From Sphaerolaimus hirsutus (lineage: Eukaryota > Nematoda > Chromadorea > Monhysterida > Sphaerolaimidae), in the NCBI GenBank assembly GCA_964036195.1, contig OZ038460.1:8745504-8809503 (forward strand): 64,000 bases of DNA, read 5' to 3'. A program made the translations under genes and the position numbers. The notes under the pieces were generated by a model. The model was given only the letters and a program-made list of their open reading frames with translations, did not search any database and was not told the origin of the DNA. Positions 21,622-41,284 of the stretch are shown here, in pieces (within the stretch, counting starts at the first letter, position 1; the number at the start of each line of letters is the position of its first letter).

Positions 21622-21735
21622 CCGTATTACCTCGAATTAACCCCCCCGCTTGAATTCCCCTCACCCTCGAAATACCCCCCTAAAATTTGGCTGAGGAAAT
21701 AATAAACCCGCTGGGGGTATTTCGAGGTAATACGG
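21622..21735. mobile_element. TA-flanked foldback MITE
   Basis: It has ends CCGTATTACCTCGAATTA and TTTCGAGGTAATACGG with TA at both borders, only 114 bp. The arms are CCCC-rich on the left and GGGG-rich on the right. Confidence 0.75.
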
Positions 21736-22044
21736 TACTTATATAACTCAGATGTACTGTATGCAAAATAAATAAATAAATAAAGATTTGCAAATGTATG
21801 ATGGAAAAAATTCATTTAACGGCCTTGTTAACTTAACATCTTAACCATGAGAATGAAAAAGATTCCCCAACACACAACTGAGAAATCGCGCTGCACGCTA
21901 CAAATGACACACATAACGCTGTGTGGCATGTCAGTTTCAATTTATGTTATTAAAGTGGATTGACATTGAGCAATGTTAATCGGGTAGTCAACGCACATTA
22001 GATATCTATCCGAAATGCGTCGACTCATCGATGAAACTTACCTA

Positions 22045-22153
22045 CCGTGTTTCTTCGAAATACCGCCCGGGGGGTGATTGTTTCAGAGTGAGAATTCTGA
22101 GGGGGGTTAAACGAGGGGGTATTTCGAGACGGGGGCATTTCGAGGAAATACGG
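22045..22153. mobile_element. TA-flanked foldback MITE, variant ends
   Basis: It has ends CCGTGTTTCTTCGAAATAC and GTATTTCGAG...GGAAATACGG with TA borders; 109 bp. Confidence 0.65.
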
Positions 22154-23215
22154 TAGATACCTTAAAAAGGCGAGTAAAGTAATTACAACACTTCAGTGAT
22201 TTATAGGCCACGCAACAAGAAAACAAAGTATCACACGTTTATTCAGCACCCCTATTTCTACGGTCTTGAAAAGTTGAAGAAGTTCAGCTCCAGTCTGCAA
22301 TATACCACCTAAATAAGCTCCAGTCTGCAATAAGAATCTTGGAACCGCGTAAAGATATTACCACTCCAAATGTTTCGGTCATCCGCTTCCCAGCGCGCCA
22401 AACAACAGCGCCCTCCCACTGGATCTTCTGGCAGAATGCCAAAATCAATGGCTCTACAGATCGTGAATGGATCCAACCCAGCTCTGTCAGAGAGAAGACC
22501 AGAAACTACAGCGTAGCTGACAAAAAAGTGAAACGAGCGGAACAAGCTGCGCATAAATATACATATTGTAAGTACACGTACGTGATAAGACAACGAACAC
22601 CACACACGGACGAACGGGGGCCGCGGCGGATCGGGTCATACAAGTGAAGTTGGCTCACGTCCAAGTTACCGGTTGCGTATTATACGAACGAGAGTGAAAG
22701 CTGCCCACGCTAAAGTGAAAGCCAAAATTTGCTTCATATGGCCAATTTTCAATTTCATACTCGCTATTTCCGTCTCTATACATGGTTATATACCTATTTT
22801 TGGTTATTTTAGCCTAATTTATATATTTATAGCTATTTCGAAAGTATTGGCCAGCTGCCAGCTTGACATAAAGGTTATCTCCGGCCGCATTTTATACCCA
22901 AACGATTTTGCTATCAAGTTCCACGGAAGATTATTTTTGCATAAACAGTCAGAAAACAACGCGTGTTTTCTGGTATGGCAGGGTTATCCAGGAATTTTCA
23001 CCGGAATCTGGGTTTTGTTCCCATACACGCTAAACTGCAGCAATGTAGCAGTTTGAATGGCTTTAATACAGTATTCACTTCAATAATACAGTAATCACTA
23101 TATCAAAAAATCGGACTATTGCCGCTTATATTGCACGACTGTTATATCATCTTAAATTCTTTTCTTTTTTGAAAATTATTACAGGAACCTTTCTCTCGCT
23201 GGATTCCGATCGAGA

Positions 23216-25700
23216 ATGGCCAAGGTCAACATAGCTAAGATCGCCATTCTGGACAATCCGGCCAAATTCACGGATCCATTCAAATTTGAAATCACATTCG
23301 AATGCTACGAACCTTTAGCCGATGGTCTGTTTTGAGTGCAACTGCACTTTATCATCGTCTCACCGTTTTGTGGCTACGTGCCAAAGTGCAAAGTGCAACT
23401 TTTACGACTTACTGCGCAGACCTCGAATGGCGCCTCGTGTACGTCACGTGCACCGACGGCAGCAGCCGCACGGAGGACATTGAGCTGGACAGCGTGTGCG
23501 TTGGCCCTTTGCCTGAAGGCAGACATAAGTTTGTGTTTGAGGTTGGTGTAATTGAATGGGGGTCACCTTGGGCTGGCTCGCTGCTATTTGTTATGATTAT
23601 TCAGTTGATAAAAGCGGTCATATTATATTGCAATTTACTCTTTTACCTCGAATTAACCACACCTCGAATTGACACCCCTTCAATATTTTCTGGCGAAATA
23701 ATAAACCACCTGGGGGTATTTCGATGAATACCAATTGACTCTTCACAGGGGACGTAGCCAGGATTTTTGAGCGGGCGGGGCGGATTGTATACGGAGCCCG
23801 GCGAACGGGGGGGGCGGCGCCCCCCCCAGGGGTCTCGAATGGGGGGGGTTGGGGGGGGGGTTACCCCCCCCCAAACCGCCCAGCTATCTATCTATCCCGG
23901 AGGCCGCTCAGCTATCTATCTATCCCGGAGGCAAAATTTTGGGCTACTACCCCCTAAACCCCCCCCCCCCCAAATCGCCCAGCTATCTACCTATCTGGAG
24001 CGATTTTTCAGAAACTATACCCTAATTTTCGCTCAAAATCGCTATTTTTCATACCCATATATAGATTTTCACCTCCAAAATCACTGGTTCATGCGTCTAA
24101 CTGCCTATTTTCAGCTATTTTAAGTACTATATGCTCTTGTATACCCATTTTGAGCTATTTCACACCTACTTTTAGCGATTTTTCTCCCTTTGCTTCCTTC
24201 TATGCCCCGAAAAAGCCTATATATCGAACCACCACAACCCCCCCCCAAACCCCCCCCCAGAAAATTTTTCAGCTATCTATCCCTCCGGAGGAGCGATTTG
24301 CTATCTATCCAACCACTCGGAGGGTCAAAATTCAAGATACCCCTGGCCCCCCCTCCCTAAAATTTTACCCCTGTTGTAGGGGAATGGCGCCATGGCGCTG
24401 GCGCCATTCGTAGGCGCCATGCCATGGCGCCACTGGCGTTGGCATTGGCGCCAAAACAGCAGTATACATCTGTATTTTACAGGCATAAAGTGCGACATGG
24501 ACTGGAATTGCGTCCATCTTCACTGGCTTTTAGGCCGCAGAGACTGGTCAGCCAAAAAGATATGTTGTGAAGGGAGAATGCGCGCTTGCGCGCAAAAAAA
24601 TTTTAAACTGTCGACAAAATCGTCGTCTGAAAGTGCCATTTCTAGCACATTGTTTGGTCCGGCCCGGGAAGGGGGGGGGGCGGCCCCCCCCCCGCCCCCC
24701 CTGGCTACGTCCTTGCGTCTTCAATATTTGTGATATTTTCAAAAGTCTCGGTAACCATAGTTTTTATGGATGTTTTATATTCAATAATATGATATAATAA
24801 ATATAATCAAATATTAATATGATATACAATAATATAATATAATAGTTAGGCATCAATATATTTAGGATAAAATTTACAATATAAAAATACCCTATAAGCA
24901 TTCACTAATATTTATATTTGACAAGACATGTCGATGATCGAAAATGCCATGCCTCGCAGGCAAGCCCCCCGCCAGTGTCCCGTCTGCAGCCGTCGGAGAT
25001 TGTCGGCGTGACTGTGATCCTGCTCACGTGCGGCTACCTGGAACAGGAGTTCGTCAAGGTCGGATATTATGTCGCCAGTGAGTATGAGGATCCTGAGATG
25101 AATGAAAACCCACCTGAGACGCCTAAGATTGATTTGGTGCGTTTTTTGTTATGTTTGGTGCTTTCCACCATTCTGTTTCATCCACCATCCACCTTTATTT
25201 CCAACAAACACTAGAAACCGAATTTTCAAAACTGATAAATTGTCCAAAATACACGAGTTTATCAAATGAAGAGTCCATCGACTACTGTTGATAGAGATCA
25301 TTCATTTTGAAAAACTCAATTGGGCTCAAAGCAGATTTAACGCAGAAATTTCTGTTGTCAACTATCCAATGCTCATTTAGCTTCCTAATTTTTCAATCTG
25401 CAGTTACGCCGCCGCGTGGTCGACGAGCCGCGGGTGACGCGCTTGCCCATCAAGTGGCACAGGGAGCCGCCGCCCGAGCAAGTCGCCGCGACCGCTGACG
25501 ACGCAGTTGACAATTCTGCCGCCGGTGCGACTGCGAACAATCAGGAGGAATCGTTAACTGCAGTTGATGCTGCGCCGCCGCAGCAAGAACAGCCGCAACA
25601 GGCAACTTGTGCTGCGATGGAAACTGATGGCGCGGTCGCGCAGCAAAGTGCGCCGCTGCAAGACGTCACTAATAATACTGACGGTGTTGCATCGGCTTGA
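23216..25700 (+). CDS. ASF1: Histone chaperone ASF1
   Basis: ASF1 binds the H3-H4 dimer and hands it to CAF-1 or HIRA for nucleosome assembly in the nucleus. Exons 23216-23324, 23420-23541, 24960-25136 and 25404-25700 join in phase (109+122+177+297 nt = 234 aa plus stop). The start MAKVNIAKIAILDNPAKFTDP is the near-universal ASF1 N-terminus. It continues with FEITFECYEPL, DLEWRLVYV, LDSVCVGPLPEGRHKFVF, QPSEIVGVTVILLTC, QEFVKVGYYV, NPPETPKIDL and RVTRLPIKW, covering the immunoglobulin-like core. The ~65-residue tail is rich in Ala, Gln and acidic residues, as in many ASF1 proteins but not conserved in sequence. Intron 2 (23542-24959) is full of repeats, including a hAT-type element. AATAAA occurs at 25950. 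A standard, probably functional gene. Confidence 0.95.
23748..24715. mobile_element. hAT-type element with C-rich tracts and GGCGCC block in ASF1 intron
   Basis: It begins CAGGGGACGTAGCCAGGA and ends CCTGGCTACGTCCTTG. The interior has long poly-C/poly-G runs, CAGCTATCTATCTATCC units, a GGCGCCAT block near 24380-24450 and the hairpin GCGCGCTTGCGCGC (24580-24593). Only a partial duplication (TCTTCA) is visible. Confidence 0.6.
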
Positions 25701-26326
25701 TCACTTTCTCTGCCTTCCCTTTAATTGGGAGAAAGGACCATAATGTGTCTGTATCCTGTACTGTGCGCAAAATTTGCGACATGCCTGATTTGCACTTCAT
25801 GTTGGTGCTCGTGATCTCTATATTATGTACATTTTTTGAATGATTTCTTATCAGTAAGCTGGTGTCCTTTGTCGGGCTACTGTTCTGCTCACGTTGATGA
25901 CCTCACATATCAGTAATGATGTTGCTAGTTTGTAAATTATTTGCGTTCTTAATAAACAGCTAATTTGTTGGATAGCATTCTATTTACACTCATGTGTGTG
26001 AGTGTTTACGTAATATGTAGTTCAGCCTGAGCGCGCACTCGAATATTATGATTTCATTTATGATATTTTTTGTGCATGTAAACTATTCAAATTTGATAAG
26101 CGGTGAAAAATTGATGGATAGTTAAATTGGTACGTTTTGATATCAAGCACAAAGGGCTCGCTCAGCTCTGTTCTGCTGTACTTGTAATCGATACGATTCA
26201 TGCGAACTTCGCATACTTCATTTAAACCAATATAAAATCCTTCCATTTTCATTTCAAATCCCCCCATTTCAGCTTTAGGCACCCATTACATTTATTCCCG
26301 TTACCTAGCAGCCCAGTCCAGCAAGC
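25701..26326. other. ASF1-HADHA intergenic region
   Basis: 626 bases separate the ASF1 stop codon from the HADHA start, on the same strand. AATAAA at 25950 is a candidate ASF1 polyadenylation signal. I see no exon here; the remainder should hold the HADHA promoter and 5' leader. Confidence 0.5.
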
Positions 26327-33810
<7,484 letters not shown>

Positions 33811-35586
33811 GTGTCGCTGTTTTAGGTTAATAATATTATTTATGAGATGGCTGGTGGGTGTCTGGTTTTGGGAATTTGGATTTTTGAATTTTACTGATGA
33901 GGTTTGTAGCCCACGCTTGATCTTGTATTTTTGAAATGGACACTTATAATATTTTGTTGAATTAGGTTTACTTTTCATTTCCCTGGCGTTGATTTGTTTT
34001 GATTGCGGTCAGATTTTTTTGCCAAGATAACTTAAGGACGGCGAATTATTGTGATGCTTCGATGTCGTGTATTTGGGACTTGTGCGTATTTACGACCGGG
34101 TAGAGTGCTTTTTACACGCCTTCGATCAAATTATTTATCACTATTATTCATCAAATCGAGAATATCTAATTAGGTAACCATAAAAAATCCACCCATTCCA
34201 TTGGTTCGTTTTTCAATGGTCATGAAAACCGTCATAACGCCCATAAGACACCTGTGACCGATCCACGCTTCCTGTGGTCTGCTTGCACAGCGAGCGCATG
34301 CATTGTGCATGAGTTGCGCTCATTAGCATAATCACGATGGGGCGAGAATCAATCAAGTGCCGTGCAGCTTGCGCAGTGGGTCACGTGCGGTCACGCCGGC
34401 TGCTGGCGCTGCATTGTTTTAGAGCGCCGCCGGCCGGCTTTTGATCTGCTGTCTACAGCGTGCCCTCGAGTGTCCTCTGAAGCATCTGTGTACATGCGCG
34501 CGCGCGTGTTTGCGGTAAATTGGCGGCGATTTTGCGTGCGCACAGATGTCGGCTCAATTATGCCGCGTTGGCGATTTTTTGCGTGCTTTTGTTTGTAATG
34601 GCCGGCCCCTATTGTGGTCAATTGTGCCCACTTGTGTGAACCTTTGACCCGACCTCAAGCACTGCGTACTCACTCATAATTGTTTTATTTAGTCCCAAAT
34701 TGCGCTTTGATGCGCGCCGCCGCCGCCCCATAACACTTGCGCGGATTTGCGATCCGTCTATTGTGGAAAATTGAGCCAATATCGTGCCTTTTTCCTTTTA
34801 CGGTGCCGCCAAAGCGATGGTTGAACTTTCGGCCGCACCCCATCCTTTTACATTACAATGGTTTATGCAAAGCAACGTTCGTGCGAATGGAATTGGAACA
34901 GGAGCGCACCTGATGTGATGCAACGCGCTTTGGCTCATTTGAACTCGGCCCCGTGCATCAAAGGTCCCCTGCCTCGTGTTATGTCATCGGGCCATAATTG
35001 AATGCTTTCCTTTTTTGGTAGATCTGTAATAATGCTCGTTTATGTGCCTTAGGATTGCGTCACTACTTTTTTCGGGGGTCAGGGCCATTTTTTGAATTTG
35101 GGGGTCGCTGTTGCGCTTCTGTTGCGTGGTTCGGACTGGATGCTGCGCTCTGGGCGCGGCTGAATGTTTGTTGAAAGTGAATGTTGTGTCAAGAGCCCTA
35201 CAGAGACTGGTTTTCTACCGAAATTTTGAAAATTACATTAACTCATAAATCAGCTTTTTTGTCTAAATGGTTTGATGTTTCCCGAAAAATGGCTATTTGT
35301 CTTAGCTATCAACCCGAAAAAATTATCACAATCTGCTCGAATCATAAATCGAAATACTATATCGATCTTCACGCCTAACCCAGCTTCACGTTGCCCTGTT
35401 GCTGTCGCGTTCGTGACCCCCAAAAGTGAATTGATGGACATGGTTTGTGTGCACATGGGATTAGCCGATCTAAGCCGGAAAAAGACGGTATATAAAACTG
35501 CGGCGCGTGACGTCGCATGCAGCAGGTAGCGGGCTGCCCCCTGAAAGTGGACACTGTCCCACCCATCCCCCCCCCACTGCGGGGGG

Positions 35587-35761
35587 TATACTCGAAGAGT
35601 GCTACCATAATTCAATGAATAAAATCTCGTGATAAATTTCGTAATTGATCATTCCATGGTGAAAACGAAATATTACGATGAAAAAACTGTATAATTTTTT
35701 GTTCTTTATTCAGATGGGTTATGGTAGGTTTCCGTACAAAGTGTTATGTCCGCCGAGTATA
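35587..35761. mobile_element. MITE, TACTCGGCGGAC family
   Basis: The left end TATACTCGAAGAGTGCTACC is diverged. The right end GTGTTATGTCCGCCGAGTAT is intact. The internal sequence matches the copies at 30059 and 42536. Confidence 0.75.
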
Positions 35762-35937
35762 GGCCCGCCGCTTCTAGATTGAAGTGCGGTGCGAGTGAAG
35801 ACAAGCCCACCCGCTGGCGAAATTATTGGGTGTCATGGAATTAGAGCGCAGGTTTTTATTTTATAATTAAGCATCCTGCCAGCGAATGTAATGGGGCGCA
35901 TTATCGCGTAATCTGAGATGGTGAAATGAGTCGAGAG

Positions 35938-36445
35938 TTGTTAAAAGTACTGAACTTTTTTTAAAAGTAAACGTAAACGTAGAGTATTTTTCTTTTACTC
36001 ACCCCTGAGTACTGAACATTTAAAGTATTTTTTAAATACTTTTACACTGCGTAAAACGTGAGTAAAATACTTTTTCCAAAGAAAACATAAAAACGAGATT
36101 TTTTTCAGGGGAAATACGTAAAAACGTTTTCAGGGGAAAACAAAAAAACCTAAAAGTGAGTATTTTTTGTCACAGAAAAACTCAGTATTTTGCAATTTTT
36201 ACTCTGGTATACATCAAAGTTATGTCATTCTCCTGATAAGTATTTCTTAGGAAAATGTCTTATGTTTGTCACTTTCTGTTTGGCAAAATGACATTTTCTG
36301 TCATTAAAAATACGTTTTCTGTAGTCAAAGTACGCGAGTAAGTGAGTACCGGTATTTTTTCACGAGGAAACGTAAACGTATTTACGCAGTACTCTAGTAT
36401 ACGTATTTATCGAGTAAACGTAAATACGTTTTAACAACTGTGGGC
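35938..36445. mobile_element. hAT-type element with ACGTAAACGTAAAT arrays
   Basis: It has ends GAGTTGTTAAAAGTACTGAA and AATACGTTTTAACAACT. The arms are AAACGTAAAT units and the centre is non-coding. It is the same family as 62289-62583. No duplication is obvious. Confidence 0.65.
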
Positions 36446-37020
36446 CTTTCCTACTTGTGGCTGGCTTGAGACGTTTTTTTTGTTATAAATCACAACGCGT
36501 GTGACAGTTCTTAACGAGTAACAATCAATGGTCCGTTAACAATGCACATTTTTCCTCCGGTTTCTGAGCGGTTGTAAAAATCGTCCATATGTCTAGTTCG
36601 GAATACGGATGAGCATCATTTGTCTTCTCTCGGGAATTTATTAGCATTTGTCATTTATACTAGAATGATCAGAAGTGAAAAGGATGAGTGATGAACGATA
36701 AATATCGATCGCCAATGCTATAAACAGTGAGATGCACAAAAATGACAAGAAAACAACCGTACTCACTGGAAGAAAAATCGGAAACACCATTACGTGAAAC
36801 GTGGAAGTGCAGGCATGAAAGACAAGTTCTTGAGATTGGCACAATTATACAACGTTTGGCACATATTTTTATGTCATCAGAAATTTTGACTTAATTTCAC
36901 TTAGCAGTCTCTGCAAATTATACGACTGATCAAAAGTAAAATATCGCGGAAAAAAACTAAAAAGTAATATCAATTTGTCTGTACAGTATGAGCACCACGT
37001 GACTGACCGCGGACGGTGTA

Positions 37021-37187
37021 TTGGCACCACACACGCTAGTTGACATTCACACCAAATGTCAACTGGTTCCGATCCCAATTCAAAGATTGCTGACGAGCCA
37101 AGGCACGATGTTCAAATGCAAACTTTGAATTGGGATCGGACCCAGTTGACATTTAGTGTCGATGTCAACTAGTGTGTGTAGGGCCAT
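37021..37187. mobile_element. Palindromic element with CACACACGCTAGTTGACA ends
   Basis: It has ends GGCACCACACACGCTAG and CTAGTGTGTGTAGGGCC. The arms include CAACTGGTTCCGATCCCAAT and its complement. 167 bp. Confidence 0.75.
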
Positions 37188-37673
37188 TGACGGAATACAA
37201 AAAAAATCGAGGAACAAATGACGGCGAAAAGTTCAAAATGGCATATTCTGCAAAATGCAACAAAAAACACAGGTTAGATTCCGCTAGGGTTGCAACTATA
37301 TTTTATTTCGATGTTCTACATTTTCTTGTAATTTTCCATGAGGTGACTGGGGTTAGGCTACTTTCGCTGCACAGGCTAGTTCACTATCTCGCCGAGAAAT
37401 GTTTTTATTCTAAATCATCCCAAAAAGTTCGACTGCTATACTTCTCTACCCCTTCTATAATTTGGTTGGCACCCAGCTATTGATACTACTGAACTTTGGC
37501 TGAACTGAGGGTGTATTTCAATGATAAAATAATCTAACACGGTAATTTCGAGAATTTCTTCACCCAAATTAGACGGTAAAACACGAGAAAAAAATAGCGA
37601 ACCGCCGGGAACCCATAAACGAGATGAGAATCACTAGAAATTCAAATTCAACAACAACACAGCACCAAAAACC

Positions 37674-39707
37674 TCATTGTCTACCATTAGCACCTTGTAC
37701 CGCTGCAGCGGCAGCCGCCAGCGCGGCCAGCTGCCCCGTGAGCGGCTGTTCGCCGTTGATCTGCTGCGAGTCGGCGACGGTCGTGTCGTGGCCGGACATG
37801 GTGGACAGGAGACGGGCACCCGGCACCCCCGCCGCGTAGAGCAGCATGTGAAGTTTGGCCGACTCGTTTTTGAGGAGGTTTACCTGTGTGGAGGGTTTGG
37901 GTGAATGGTGTGGTTTTCGACTTATCGTTGCGAAATCGGCTAAATAGGCGTGCACAGTTCAAAGGCATAGGCCCTTTTTGTATCTTGAAGTGTTTATTTG
38001 GGGTTGTATTTACACGACTTCAAAGCAATGTAATCGGTAAATCACAATAAAGTGTTCACGGAAGCAAACTTTACCATGAGGTTTACTTCAAAAATTTCTG
38101 TCTCACTTTTAACTTTTTCAAGCACACAAGAACACACCTGCGCCTTGAGCTTCAAGTTCTCCTGCTCCAAGTACGTGGCTCGAAGTGCGATTTCTTCTTC
38201 TTTCTGCCGCCGCGTGTCGCGCGACCGTTTAGCCGCCTCGTTGTTTTTGCGCCGCCGCTCCCAGTAGGCTTCGTCCTGCGTGGGGGTAATTAGTTATAAT
38301 TGAAAAGATTGACTTGACTTTTTGTTATACTCGGCGGTCATCACACCTAGTATGGAAACCTACCATAACCTACCCGAATAATGAACCAAAAATTATACAG
38401 TTTTTCATCATATATATAAATTTATCACAAGATTTTGTTCATTAAATTATGGTAGGATTCTATGAATACTCTGCCATCCACCGAGTATAATAATAAATAT
38501 ATAGGTAAGTGTGGATGTTTGCTTGTTGTACGGTTTTCACTGAGACAGAAGGTTTTCCATGAAGAAGTTTTTACTTTCCATTCTAAAACCGGTAAATCCA
38601 AATCTACCTTCTTCTCATCGCTGACAGCCGTGGGCAGCCTCTTTCCCGGCGAAGCGCCGGCATTATGCTCGTCGCACTGCTCATCACCAGTCACACTGCG
38701 CTCCCTGGCGTGGTGCTGCTTGGCCTGCTGCATGCGGCGGCGCCTCTGCAACGCGCTCAGCGCCGCCGACGTCATGGGCGTGAGCGCCGACGCGGCCGCC
38801 TGCTCCAGCTTCAGCTCGGCCTCGGTCGAGCAGGCGGACATCTGGCTGAGCGGCGAGTGGCTGCTGCCCGTGCTGCTGTGCGGCACGTTGTTGTTGTTGT
38901 TGATCGTGGTCGTGGTCGTGCCCGTCGAGCCGGACATCGACGTGGCGGCCGAGTTGAGCAGGTGCGACAGCGCCCCGCTGGAGAGCAGCGCGGCCAGGTT
39001 CAGCGGCGGGTTTTGGTCCACGCTCGTGTTGATCTGAGACGGTGTAACAACATAGCAGTTAACCGTCTAAATACATGTCCAGCCTATTTGTTGATAAAAA
39101 TTAAGTTTCCTCAGTCAACTTAGAGAAACTAGTTCCTCTATCCGTACCTGCGGCGCGACGGGTCCCATCTCAGCGTGTCGCTGCAGCAGCGCGGCCAGGT
39201 CAAAGTGCGGCATGACGCCCATCGATTGGTGTCCAGCCATGGGCGGCGTCACCGCGAGCGGGTGGCTGTTGCCGCCGGTGTTGGCGCCGTTGTTGCCGCC
39301 GGTGGTCGTGTTGGCGCCGTTCGCGTGCTGCGGGTGACGCCGCGGCGACGACGTGGTCGAGGTCGGGTGCTGCAGCGGTGACACCGACAACGAGTGGTGG
39401 CTCTCGCTGCTCGAGCCGCTGTCTGAATGTTAAGTGAACGGGTACACTATGGATTTTTAGGAATACTTAAAAATTACCGGGCGCTGTCACCAAAAGTCAC
39501 TCTCACAAATGTGAAGACTTATGCATACTCACCTGGGTCGAGCTTTATGCGCTTCTTTGGCGAGTGCAATGAAAAGTCGATCGCTTGTTCACTGGGATGA
39601 GCGCTCAACATGTTGTCTAATATTCGGTAGTTAGAATCGGAATAAGTCGGAAAAAATTTAGCAGTGATCCTCTGCCTTGTTGACTGATGAAACTGCAAAG
39701 GTAACAT
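37674..39707 (-). CDS. PAR-type bZIP transcription factor (CES-2/HLF/Giant-like)
   Basis: This is a nuclear basic-leucine-zipper DNA-binding protein. Exons (transcript order): 39533-39707, 39148-39422, 38608-39033, 38138-38275, 37674-37883. All join in phase to 407 aa. The bZIP is encoded mostly by exon 4: [20 protein letters not shown], then [20 protein letters not shown], giving the basic region with N-x2-A-A-x-R-S-R-D characteristic of PAR/CES-2 factors. The zipper continues into the last exon ([11 protein letters not shown]). Upstream are low-complexity Ser/Thr/Asn/Gly/His-rich segments (with poly-Asn) and a KKRIKLDPD motif that could act as nuclear localisation signal or sumoylation site. 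The last exon has an Ala-rich tail. The ATG at 39707 may instead be intronic, because TTTGCAG just downstream looks like an acceptor; an earlier first exon is possible. CES-2 versus ATF/Giant orthology cannot be settled by eye. Confidence 0.88.
38326..38489. mobile_element. MITE, TACTCGGCGGAC family, inside the bZIP gene
   Basis: It has ends TATACTCGGCGGTCATCAC and CTGCCATCCACCGAGTATA, 164 bp. It lies in the intron between the bZIP exon (38138-38275) and the exon 38608-39033. Confidence 0.8.
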
Positions 39708-40298
39708 TTGTTTAAATATCGATGGCTGCTCAAATTGAGTGGCCGGAAGTCGGTCATATAAAAGTGCGATCGGATCCGATTACACCGCAAAACTTATACT
39801 GCGGCCAGTTTCCCGGGTGCGGCAAAAAGCGCTTTTGAGGGCCGAAGCCGCTCTCGGATCAGATAGCGCAGACCAGTTTAAAAGGGCACTATAAAACAGT
39901 TACACCGTGTGTGGGAACGTGGAAAATGGGGTGGGAGCAGCAAAAATGCAACAGCCAGCGCCCGGTCGACCAGGGGTCAAACGGGAAAACGCGGCGCACA
40001 GCGCACCAGACCGCAATACGCGTGCAACAGTTGACCAGTGGTCATCACAACCGACATTAGTGCCTCGGACTGAATGGAATGGCCCGTGCGAGCTAGCGCG
40101 CTGGCGCTGACCCCCGCGCGGAAAAAAATACGGCCGGTGATTTGTGCCGCGCCGGCTCCGCCCTCCGATGTGAACTGGTGAACCCTGGCTGCACTTTGAC
40201 TGCGGCGGTGGAGAATCAATGGATGGATAGTGAAGAATTTTCTGATAGTGAAGAATTTTCTGATCACAGCTAGAAAGTTTTTGAATCGTATCTTTGTA

Positions 40299-40596
40299 CC
40301 GTATTTGTTTGAATAATTCCCTGGGGAATAATCCCCCCTCGAATAATTCCCCTCTGATTGATGAGTGAGGAAAAATAATCTCCTCTTAAGGCATATGATC
40401 TATTTGTTTTGTCCAATGTGAACAAAAATGGCATGTGATTTTGTGAATAAATCGTAAAATAACTTGATAGAAATATTCTAGAAAATTTTGACGAAATAAT
40501 AATTACTCCCCTTAAATAATTCCCCCTCGAATATTTTCCCCACAAAAAATCTGACGAAATAATAATTTCCCAGGGGGATTATTCGAGCAAATATGG
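40299..40596. mobile_element. TA-flanked foldback MITE, CCGTATTTG variant
   Basis: It has ends CCGTATTTGTTTGAATAATT and ATTATTCGAGCAAATATGG with TA on both sides. The arms are CCCCTCGAATAATT units. The same variant occurs at about 51994-52304. Confidence 0.75.
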
Positions 40597-41065
40597 TATT
40601 TATTGTGCACATTCAATCGTAGAAGTTAATTACACTCTCTTCCTGAGTCCCCACGTTTCTGTTTGCAGCCATACATCTTTGTTTGTTTATTTTTCTCAGC
40701 AAAAACAGTCATCCGCACTTCCCTTCTCCGCCGCTGCGCAGTTCGCAGAAAACGAGTGGCACTCGTGCGGCGTGGCGCGGCGCGCTCTTGCATGGGTCGG
40801 TCGTAATTCGACCGTCAAAGGGGCGCTTTTTGCGTTCTCGGCCGCCGGTCACTCGGCGGGCACTCGGCTCGGCGGCCGCTGCCGCGCGTCTGCGAGCTTT
40901 TTGCCGCCCGCAGCTAACACAGACGCGGTGGGACAGTGAGCAGCGCACTTCGCAGAGTGACTGCGTTCTGCTGTACTGAAGGGTTTCCGAAATGGTGTGT
41001 GATGTGCTAACTTACTGTACCGTGATGTGCTACTGTGGCAAGCTCCTAGTGTGTGGCATGTTTGG

Positions 41066-41284
41066 CGCCACACGCCGCATGTCAAATCGTGTCAACTAAA
41101 TTTTAGTAATTTATGTGATTTCAACTGCCCTATCTGATGGAGCATAGTTAATTTTACATCTTGACACTCCATTTTCATTGTTTCTGCCAAGTGTGATGCT
41201 TGAAATTTTTTTGTGTTATTTGGTTAACATTGACACGTATTCAGTTGACACAAATTTCCGATGTCAACTAGCGTGTGCGAGCTT
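41066..41284. mobile_element. Palindromic element with CACACGC ends
   Basis: It has ends GCGCCACACGCCGCATGTC and GATGTCAACTAGCGTGTGCG. Its interior closely matches the copy at 12062-12286, including GTGTCAACTAAATTTTAG. Confidence 0.7.

Larger units (their letters stand above)
20721..23215. other. Intergenic region between the glycosyltransferase and ASF1
   Basis: It contains two TA-flanked foldback MITEs (21622-21735 and 22045-22153). Otherwise I recognise nothing with confidence. A ~300-bp open stretch exists on both strands at 22309-22647, but it shows no family I can name. It is close enough to either gene to be a 5' exon or promoter region. Confidence 0.4.
33811..37673. other. Intergenic region between HADHA and the bZIP gene
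   Basis: No exon was recognised. It contains a TACTCGGCGGAC MITE (35587-35761), a hAT-type ACGTAA-array element (about 35938-36445) and a CACACACGCTAG palindrome (37021-37187). 34340-34760 is GC-rich and unique-looking and could be regulatory. Confidence 0.45.

Noticed and set aside
22309-22647. Possible exon with ~100-codon frames on both strands
   Set aside because: I recognise no family, and no splice junction ties it to ASF1 or the glycosyltransferase.
38462-39123. 191-aa and 152-aa plus-strand frames opposite the bZIP exon
   Set aside because: Shadows of the GC-rich Ser/Asn/Ala coding exon on the minus strand, which has the splice sites and homology.
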